This document shows positions 30,543-39,215 of a stretch of DNA of 39,215 bases, piece by piece. The notes under the pieces were generated by a model that was not told the DNA's origin, made no database searches, and saw only the letters and a list, made by a program, of their open reading frames with translations. This DNA is from Dissophora ornata (taxonomy: Eukaryota; Mortierellomycota; Mortierellomycetes; Mortierellales; Mortierellaceae): positions 1 to 39,215 of the forward strand of contig MU616822.1 of the NCBI GenBank assembly GCA_025201705.1. Direction: 5' to 3'. Position numbers and translations under genes: made by a program. Positions within the stretch are counted from its first letter, which is position 1; the number at the start of each line of letters is the position of its first letter.

Positions 30543-33500
30543 TTAGTCACTGTTACTGATGTTGCTACTGCCTGCAGGATCCATTGATATCTGCTCAAAG
30601 TCTTGCCCAAACTCAAAGCCGCTTTTCATGGTGCTGCTGATGCCGCGCACCAACACTGCCGCGGGTCCACCACTGACCTTCGTTTGCTGCGTTCGATGGT
30701 CCATCTGTACCGCAAACGCACCTTCTGCTACATCTACCTCTATTTGGGCAAATCCAATTTGATGTTGAAGTTGTCGCTGCTGCAACTGCTGGTGCTGTTG
30801 GAATTGGTGCTGTTGGAGTTGGTGCTGTTGGAGTTGGTGCTGAAGTTGTTGAAGCTGTTGAGCCGCGACGGCTGCAGCAGCTGCAGCAGCGATGGGATCG
30901 CGTCCTTCCTCTATCATCATGTCCTCTTCATCCATGACTTCTTCTTCGTCATCATCGTCCATCTCCTCTTCTTCTTCGTCTTCCTCTTCTTCTTCCTGGT
31001 CCCACCCTGTTCGACTCTGTGGCCGCTCGATCGTCACCAATTTCTCGTACTCTGACTCGACATACACGATCCATGGCGATTCGCTACACAAAATGGAATG
31101 AGATAAATCAACAAATTATGTCAGCAAAATGGCTCCAAACCAGGGGGGGGAAATAACAGACAAATAAACGTCGCCTTGGTTTCTCCAACACCTCCAAGGT
31201 GACTCATACCGAATAGTGGCTAACAACGCCTTCTCTTTGCGTTGCTCCTCTAGAAGCGCACGTCTCATCATCGCCTGTCGACGCCTCCTCCTCCTTTCCT
31301 TGGCCCGCTTCCGCTTAAGTGCCTTCACAGAGGCGTTACTCATCTCCACTGCGATCTTATCCTTGGCCTCCTGTCCTCCTCGACTATCTGAGGTATAATT
31401 GTCACTGCGGAAGCCAACGCTTTGATATGGAAGCTCTCCTAGCTCCAATTTGGAATCTAGCCCTTTGATAATCGTGACGCCGAGACCCAAACCAACTCGG
31501 GAGCCTGCGATGGCCTTGGCCTCCGTCATCGCGATATCTAAACGGCGGGCTGTTACCACTGCCTCGGGAGACTTACAAGAACCCTCTGATACACCAACGC
31601 TACAAGAAGGGCCCCCTTCACTCTCAGCACGCCCCGCTCCTTTCAACTCTGACTTTTTTGTCAGTGTATCCTCGTCGTCAAATTCTCCACTACCGCTACC
31701 ACTACCGCTGCCTTCCTCCTCTCCGTCGTCCTCGAGATTATCCATTTCCTCATCGCCGTCTTCTAGGTCGTCATCATCCAGGTCGTCATCATCCAGGTCG
31801 TCATCCAGATGATCATCATCTATTTCCTCGTCGTCGTCTTCCTCGTCGTCATCATCTCCGTCAAATAAGTCCTCCCCGGTCACAACCTCCTCCCAGGCCG
31901 CGTCAGCCGCCCGCTGCATTGCAATTTGTTGCTGCCTCATCCTGATCTGGTGCTGATGTGCTTCAAATGACCTCCATCTCACCACATTACAGAACAGATC
32001 AATAAACGGCCCGGCCTGACCACATTGCTTCAAATCCGACAGCCTCACTAGTCCCGTCTCCCGAGGACCGACAAGATCCTGCATTTGACAAATCGCGTCC
32101 CTAAACCCAAACGACTCCATCCCCAAGATTGCCATCCTTGTCGCTTGTTCTTGGAACAACTGCTCTAGTTCAAACACCGTTAAAACCCCGTCCCCATCTA
32201 GATCCATGCAGCGGAACCAATATTCGATCGATGTCGTTGTCTGCTTATCTGTCTCTGCCAGCAAGAACCAGATGAACCCCTTGTAGGTCATTCGGTAGTT
32301 CTGTGGTCGGCATTGGCCTCCAGGACCAGAAAGCGTGACACGTTGCGGAACGGCCATGTTGTGTGTAGAGTTCATCATCATGGTTGTGGATGTTGAGAAG
32401 GTTGATAACATCGCATCGACTCCAGGAGATGAGACGGACATCGCTCCTACTATTGATACGTCTGCGACCACTACTGTGGCTGTCTCTGTGGTGTCCGAGG
32501 GAGACATTTCTGACAGCGACAGTGCCCCGGAGTTAGATCGCCGTAATGTATTGGGCTGTTCCACCGCTTCCTCTCCATCACTAAGGTCCACAGTCACCAT
32601 GCCTGCCTCGGCGTCTAATAAGCTCGTTGGAACAACGCTCCCCAAGTCCTGGTTGGCCGTGGTTGTAGTGCCCAATGTACTTCCAGATACATACTGATCC
32701 TGAAGGGCTTGTTCTCGTATCACCTGCTGTTGTTGTAGATGATGTAATTGTTGTTGTTGCTGCAATTGCTGTTGGTGCTGCATAAACATGATCTGTTGTT
32801 GCTGTTGCTGCTGAAGAAGTAGCTCCTGATCTGGCACCACAAACATGCCTGTCTCATTTCCATAGCCCTGCATAACTCTCCGGATGATTCTCATCGAGAT
32901 CGCGCCTCCAGAATACCCTGCCAGGTCCTGTTCATCCAATATCAAATCGTGGTCCTGGTCCAGTTCCCAGAACTTGCAGTAGATGACATAGAAGTGCTTG
33001 TACGAGAAACAATCTTCGGTCTGGTTGAGATCACTGTTTTCGAGTTTACGCAGCGTCTTGTCGAAATTGGAACGACGTAGGTCAGCAAGGGACATCTTCC
33101 CATGCCGGCGGTTGGATTCATAAAAGATTCGTGTGATCACCGTTTCCACTGCGGCAAAAAAAAAAAAAAAAGAGAGAGGCAGAGGACGCGTGAACGTTAG
33201 TTAACCATCACTTATTGAAGGGAATCTGTCAGAAAATTGAGCTACAGCATGAGCTTACAATAGCGCTCCTGGAACACCGCGTTTCCAGACAAGAATTCCA
33301 GTCCAGGATGGAACAAAACCAAATCCTGCAGCAACACCTCAAAGTCCGTCGGTGTCAAGACGTTTGCATTCGGCTGCTTCAATATCATGAATATCTAACA
33401 CGTAATAGAATAATATTTTGCAATGATTAAAACGACTGCCCCCCTTGATGGTTAACTCTTCGTTAATCAATTTATAACTTACCATTGAGATTTCATCAGG

Positions 33501-36500
33501 ACACGTCTCTACTAGTGACTCCCAGACACGCTCAAACTCTGGGAATCGGACTTCGCCACTTCCAGCGATATCGACCTTACGGAACAATGCTCGGTTCATG
33601 TACCGTGGCAGCTCGCAGCACTGGACCGTGATCGCCACGAACCCATCTTCAGATAGAGAGCCATTCTCGACCACAACAAAGATCTCCTTGGCTTTGGTCT
33701 AAAAAGAATATGAATATAAAAATATGTCGGATTAGATTGGCACAGAGACCACAGGAGATTCATGCGATCATTGCCTTTCGCTCGTTCGTACTGACCGCAG
33801 CACTATGCACTCGCTGGCGACGTTTCGTTGCAGCGACAGGCTTGCCCATTGGAAAATAAAACGGAGGGATCACGTAATCGCTAGGCGCAGCTGAGGCTTT
33901 TGCGGTAGAGGCTGCTGATGAATCATCTGCATTGGAACCATTACTGTCAAACTGGGGTTGTGCTTGCTGCTGAGACTGCTGCTGTTGTTGTTGAAAACTG
34001 CCGTGGAGATTGTGGAGACTACTCTTCTTCTTTAGAAGCAACTTTTTGCCGCCGATGCTATTGATTCGTTTCCTACGCGTCTTGAATCCACTGCTGCTGC
34101 TGCCTAGCTGAAGATCGTTTTCATCCTGTTCTTGTTCCTCCTGCTCCTGTGCCTGAAGGGCAAGTTGTTGCTGGAATGGACATTCAGAGTTTATGTCCAT
34201 TTGAGCCCTCTCTATAACCCTTGTTTCGCCCGTTTCTTTTGTCTCTGACCATCTGCTTTCACCATCGCTCTTATCGACACTGTGCGATGCCTTTGTTTCC
34301 AACAGAGGAGACTTGGACGTACTGTCCATCGATGTCTCCACTATGGTCTCTGATTTCCTCTCCACATCTGAGCTTGTTTTGTTACTTGCTGTTCCTGGAT
34401 TCGAAAGCGGCCCCACCTTTTTCAGCGAGTCATACTGGTCGGATACCACCAATGAGCTTGAAAGTATGCTTTGCGACCGATGGTCAGCCTCGGGGGAAGT
34501 CACCGCTTCTACCTCGTGGTGATGGAGGAATGAGAGTCCGGTCTTAGAAACTCTCAAAGGGTCGTCGGCGATATCAATGGGTGTGTTAGCGATGTCTCGA
34601 GAAGGCGCGCCCTCGCTTATATCGCTTGTATGACCGAGCTCCTCCGAGTCGTCAACATTCTTTTTAGTTGGCCTATTCTCCACTGGACCGCTTGAATGGC
34701 CCGTCATATCTCCTGTACCCTTGGTGTCGTTCTTAGATGAGCCTTGCTCGCTAAAAGTCTGCTTTTTGTCTAAATCTCTAGACATAGATTCAAACCGAAG
34801 ATTTGTCGTGGCATTGAGAGGAGCTAAGGACGACAGAAGCGACCTCATGGGAGCAGACATGTTATTTTTGTCAATCCTCGCCTTTAGATTATTGTCGCTC
34901 TTGCTACTCGATAGACTGGGTCTTTTTAGTGATTTCATAGTCCGGGTGATCGTAGGCGAAATCGACAAGTTAGCTTTGTGACTCCCGCCATCAGGAGAAG
35001 AGATCCCACCACTGATAGGTGATACGGCGCCAGATGTTGAGCTAGAGACGATAGGAAAAGGCAGTGATATCAGATGAGAGGATGGTATGGTCGGTTCCGG
35101 CGACGATAGCCTCCCATAACCGGCACTCGGCAGCAATGGCGTCGAGTTCGTCTTGATGGATGCTTTCAGAATATCTGCATCTGAGTGTATTCGTAAAGTT
35201 TTCGTATATCATTCGTGTTAGAACCTCTGTAGGCAATGTTGAACAGTCAAACCACTTGTAGACAGATAGAGACGAGTAGGCTTTACATGAGATCTGACCA
35301 GAGGCCAATATTGGTGCGGAACGACTTCTTCGTAGAACATGAAGAGAGGAGCCACTGCTTTCTGATTTTTTCAAAGCAGATTGAGAGGCAGTCGCTGAGG
35401 TGTCACCAGACATATTTCTCGGAACACCACGATCTCCCTCTCCTGCGTCTTTTCTGCTGGACTTCGCGTCCACTGCAGCCTTTTTCAGTGTCCCATCCAC
35501 TGGATCCTTGGAAAGAGATTGTCCGCGCGCCTGCCACAGCCGTTTGTTAGGGTTCGATTCCTGAGATGCAAGGTTTGTCTGACTTGATCTTGCAGATGTC
35601 GACTGACTGTGTGATTGGTGCTGCTGCCGTTGCTGCTGTGCATTTGAAGGCTGATGGCGAGAGAAGATTTTTGGCTGCTGAATCTGGCTTTGCCGGTGAA
35701 GATGAGTCTTCTCTTTAGGACCACTGGACAAGAGCGCTGATTTATACTGAGGAGTTGGTGAAGTTCGAATAACACGGTCCTGAATTTGCCCACTGAATGA
35801 CCACGATTCGAATTCTAGACAGTACCAAGACATGAATTGTAGAGCCTTTCAAGTCAGCTATGTATCGTTCTGCAGCGTTGGCGAGATTATCTAATAAACA
35901 CTGATTATACCTTTCTTCTCGAGGCCTGAAAGAACAGAGTGGTGATGCCCTTCCTTCTTGCGTGACGGACTCAAAGGGGGTGTCGCAGCTGCGCCATGCT
36001 GACTTCCTGGAGAGAGCGGTTGCTGAGACGGCGATCTTGGAGAACGAGAAAAGTTCGGCGATACAGGTGTAGTTGACGAGGCTGTTGATGAAGCGAGAAC
36101 TGACGAGTAGAGCAGCGGATTGCGATCGCCAGTTTGGTGCGGTATTAACCTAGGCGACGCCTCTGAAAAGCCAGAAAGCGACTCCACTGTGGGCGACTGC
36201 ACCAGTACAACTGGAGGTGCTAGACGTGGAGAATCGGAATTTGAGACAGGTGAGCCAGAGTTGGATGGCAGTTTGAGGCTACTAGATGAGTTGAGCTGGT
36301 CAGACACGGACGTGCTCTGCTGTAGCATATTATGCGTATGTAAAGTGTCTGCGCGCATAGGTGGAGAGGTGGAAAGAGCGGATGAAAATGACGATGCCTG
36401 TCCCGGCGGACTAAAGGAGCGTTTGCTAAGGAAAAACGGCGATAGCGATGGTGAAGTATCCTTCTCTGTCTCTGCCTGAAAAGTAGACTTTGTAAGTGAC

Positions 36501-37507
36501 GAAGGACAGGTGGGGGAGGATGGCGAAGATGGAGAATATGACAGAGGTGTCGCTTCGGGAGGTGAGTGTGCTGTTGTCCGGGGACTCTTTTTGCTGCTCC
36601 TGACTTTTGGATCGAGTGCTTGGCTTTGAAATCCAGTAACAACAGGATGGCTGCTTGTTGATGGGCTTGAGTCGGTAACGTCTTGTGCCGATGCCGACCT
36701 TAGACTACCGTCTTGTAGGCCCCTGCGTACAGATTTGCCTTTTGTCGCTGTCGATACTGGCAGCGAGGAATGAGACATGGTCAGAAGTGGTGAACCGGAT
36801 GGTGAGCTAATAGGCGAACGGCCCCTCATAGCCATGTGGATGCTCATTCTTCCTGGAGGTGGAGGTGAGGGTGTAGGGGATGGAATATCGTCTCCCAGTC
36901 CTAGAGGCCCTGCATAAATAGGCATGGCCTCACTACCTCCAAGAAATTGGCCATATCGAAATGATCGCTGTGGAGGCGTGGTCGCAGTCCTTTCCTGCTG
37001 GCACGAAGAGCAAATGCATCGAGTCTTTTTTCCTGAGGATCCTGAGGAGCGCTGCCTTTGGCAGTGTGGGTTGCTGGGAGGAGACACAGTGCGGTCGATC
37101 CTAACTGCAGATGCCACAGATATCGATAAGTCTGGCTCATGCTGCCGCCCTTCCTCTGACGCCTTGGTTATTGCCTTTGAGCGACCACTCCTAGAATGGC
37201 GCGTTGTAGTCATTGAGGATGAGGACTGGGACGACCTTGGCCTGGCCCTCTTTTCATTAGCCACATCTGCTTGAGAACCGGTGGAGTTCTCTGATGAGGC
37301 TATAGTAGTCGACTGCATGTCCATGCTTGCGCGTTTTGCCACCAAATCAACCTCAGATTTTATCACGGTTGGTGGCGCAAAAGAATCGGTCAATATGTTG
37401 GCCAGGCCCTGTGTCTGAGGACTATGTTGGCTGTCGTTCCTCTGCCGCATCTGCAACTCCTGATACTTCGACAGCTCTTCGTCGGTGCCTTCTCTGGACC
37501 AGGCCAT
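30543..37507 (-). CDS. PPP2R3: PP2A regulatory subunit B'' (PPP2R3 family), 2122 aa, 7 exons
   Basis: This is an EF-hand regulatory subunit that targets the PP2A core enzyme. Exons are 37507-35911, 35814-35121, 35041-33796, 33698-33483, 33394-33259, 33148-31210 and 31083-30543; every phase closes. Residues 1 to about 1150 are S/P/T/Q-rich and disordered, except YKWFDCSTLPTEVLTRMIY near 720-740. The core starts with VIPPFYFPMGKP (about 1155), then LPRYMNRALFRKVDIAGSGE, LVLFHPGLEFLSG, VITRIFYESNRRHGKMSL and FSYKHFYVIYCKFWEL. EF-hand 1 is DQDHDLILDEQD (1360-1371) and EF-hand 2 is DLDGDGVLTVFE (1612-1623). Between them sits an insertion of about 190 residues with polyQ. A D/E-rich insertion follows the core, before the terminal PWIVYVESEYEKLV block. 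The polyQ/acidic C-terminus is long. Human PPP2R3A has 1150 aa. In-frame codons continue 5' of the ATG without another ATG, so an extra 5' exon is possible. Confidence 0.94.
31765..31806 (-). repeat. 15-bp tandem repeat encoding acidic residues
   Basis: The plus-strand unit AGGTCGTCATCATCC occurs 2.8 times. On the coding strand it encodes repeated L/D-rich units inside the acidic insertion of the B'' subunit. Slippage would lengthen or shorten the acidic stretch in frame. Confidence 0.9.
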
Positions 37508-39215
37508 GGGCGGGGATAGAGGCGACTCCTCGTCATTGTTTGGACGGACCGATTTTGCGAAGTTCTGGGAGTCGCTTGTGACAGCAGTTCCTGGTCTCTA
37601 TCATTGGTTATTGATTGCGCAAGAGGCGGTCCGGAACAAGGAGCGTGTCCACGAGTGAGTATAGCGTAACGAGAAACAAGGTCAGAAGAGGGGGGCACAG
37701 ATGAGAGGGGAAAATCAGGGGTCAAATCAAGCGCAATGAAGCCAAAGGGACGGGGACATTGCGTCGAACGAGACAATATTGAATGCAATGGCTGACTGGT
37801 GTCAGACTAGTGGAAGGGTTGGGACGAGTTGGGAACAAGTGCGGGAGAGCACGAATAAAAAGTGTGAGCAACGACAAAAAAAAAAGATGGGGGAGAGGAG
37901 AGGAGAGACAGGCATGGGATGCAGCACCTCCATGCATGTCCATCCTAGCATCCATGCATCCCTGCGAGATTCAACAACTACGCACACTCTTGCAAAGGTC
38001 TTGGCAACTATGACACCACAAACAAACAGGTCGTTCTCCACAACATATGCACGTCGTCCCAAATTGAGGATTTTATGGGTTCTGCACTTACATCCCTCAA
38101 CGATGCATTCACATTTAACAACGGCCGGGAGCTGGCCTAATGGAATGGGAAGAGCGAGAAGAAGTGAAGGACTACCATCAGTTTGTGGAACCAAGAGTCG
38201 GGTAGACAGACCGCACCACACCTGCCCATGTTCATCGTGTTCATGGCCGCGGTTTAACTTCTGCTGAGTGGATAGCTGTGGTTGCTGGGACTCTGTTCAA
38301 TCCTCGCGGCATAAACACGCGCTCCACAGCAACGATGCGTGAAAAGAGCGCGTGTCGCGTCCCTGACATTCCCCAACGACAACAAAAAACATCGTATGGG
38401 TATCTGTGTATTGATGCATGTCCACCGAAAACTGGTGTACCCATTACCTCAGAAGATGTAGAAGACAGTGACTTGGATTCGAAGTTATCCCGATTCACTG
38501 CCAAAGTGGATGAATGTGGCGAGGTTCCTTTTCTGTGTCGAGTCTCTGCATCCAAGGTCCGTCCTTCGCCAGGGTCCATATCGCAGCTTTGTTCCTAGAC
38601 ACCCTACTAGCCGATGATATCGTTCTTGGTGTCGAAATAAATGAATGGTTGTTTGTTACCAGAGTAGACAGATCTGAAATTCTTCTGAAAAGACCTGTTA
38701 ACGAAGAACGCTGTCTTCGTTTTTTTATGATATCCCTCCCGCTTGTAGGTCCGAGGATTCCTCTCTCTCTCTGTCTGCTAGGAGACGGTAAAGTATAGAT
38801 GTGCCAGTGCTGGTGTGCAAGTCAGGTCAGATGAAAAAAAAGGTATCAGACAGGCAACGATGAGGAATGTTAAGGAAGAAGCACAATGATCAAGAGGTAG
38901 CAGGTGTCTGTGGCACAAAGAGAATCAAGAGAGCTGAACAGAGGGAAGTCGATGCCGACAAGAGGGCAAACAAACAAGGGGGCGGTGATTTAGAGCAAAG
39001 TCAGGAAAGGAAGGGTGGTACATTTGAGTGTTCCTCCTTGCGAGCGTTGCTTTTTGTATCTGCGTACTACTGTTGCAAGTCGATTGTTTAAAATTCAGGC
39101 AGTGTCTGAACAAGATGTTAAGTGGCGTGGAGAAGGAGGAGGGGGACTGTGAAGAAAGAAGGAGGCGGGGGCGAAAGATGAAGCAAACTTTGACGGCGTC
39201 AAGTTCCCAGTTGGG
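37508..39215. other. 1.7-kb region upstream of the B'' gene, no gene called
   Basis: The part next to 37507 stays open in the B'' frame for about 33 codons up to a TAG and may include part of a further 5' exon. Beyond that, the open frames on both strands (the longest, 37779-38267 and 38278-38598, plus strand) show no recognisable motif. The tail has A-rich and G-rich tracts. Confidence 0.5.

Noticed and set aside
30603..31055. 150-codon plus-strand Leu-rich frame with repeated LLELV units
   Set aside because: It is the antisense image of the polyQ and acidic repeats of the B'' C-terminus.
38278..38598. 106-codon plus-strand frame
   Set aside because: Some balanced composition but no homology I can name, no intron or promoter signs, and a minus-strand frame of similar length overlaps it.

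Overview
The window is nuclear DNA of a filamentous fungus. Genes lie on both strands and carry short GT-AG introns, mostly about 75-130 nt. Donors are mainly GTAAG and GTATG, with some GTTAG, GTCAG and GTAGG, and acceptors are usually TAG or CAG. Long A/T runs and long Q/S/P-rich disordered protein segments are frequent. Gene content and style (an intron-rich relative of animal USP30, a very large PP2A B'' subunit, a Zn2Cys6 factor followed by PRGRPKGG) suggest an early-diverging lineage such as Mortierellomycota/Mucoromycota. That placement is inference; no rRNA or other marker is present.

Layout. 0-4.6 kb: three minus-strand genes, namely the Golgi Qa-SNARE SED5/syntaxin-5 (5 exons), a microsomal glutathione S-transferase 3 of the MAPEG family (2 exons) and an unrecognised intronless 222-aa protein. 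4.6-6.9 kb: no convincing gene. 6.9-11.3 kb: a convergent pair, retromer VPS26 (+, 7 exons) and arginyl-tRNA-protein transferase ATE1 (-, 9 exons including three of only 24-39 nt). 11.6-14.2 kb: a Q/H/P-rich Zn2Cys6 transcription factor (-) whose 5' end is unresolved. 14.2-20.7 kb: about 6.5 kb with no supportable gene, unusually empty for this window. 20.7-21.2 kb: a small secreted glycine-rich protein (+). 22.1-25.7 kb: a 1026-aa MIT-domain protein (+, 5 exons). 25.8-26.1 kb: a possible relic of mitochondrial ATP synthase subunit g (-). 27.0-30.1 kb: a membrane-anchored USP30-type deubiquitinase (+, 4 exons). 30.5-37.5 kb: a 2122-aa PP2A B'' regulatory subunit (-, 7 exons). 37.5-39.2 kb: no clear gene.

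These are mainly independent housekeeping genes. A loose theme is membrane traffic and protein fate: SED5 (ER-Golgi fusion), VPS26 (retromer), an MIT protein (probable ESCRT-III link), ATE1 (N-degron pathway) and a USP30-like enzyme (deubiquitination at a membrane). Gene models come from hand-reading exons and splice sites, with reading phase checked across every junction. The most useful second looks are: the Ser in the third triad position of the USP; the B'' module interrupted by large insertions and containing an intron whose retention would give a clean truncation; a 13-nt TATA-box block shared by two unrelated promoters; a hairpin over a poly(A) signal between two convergent genes; and the possible subunit g relic. 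I did not find a clearly new multi-gene system.
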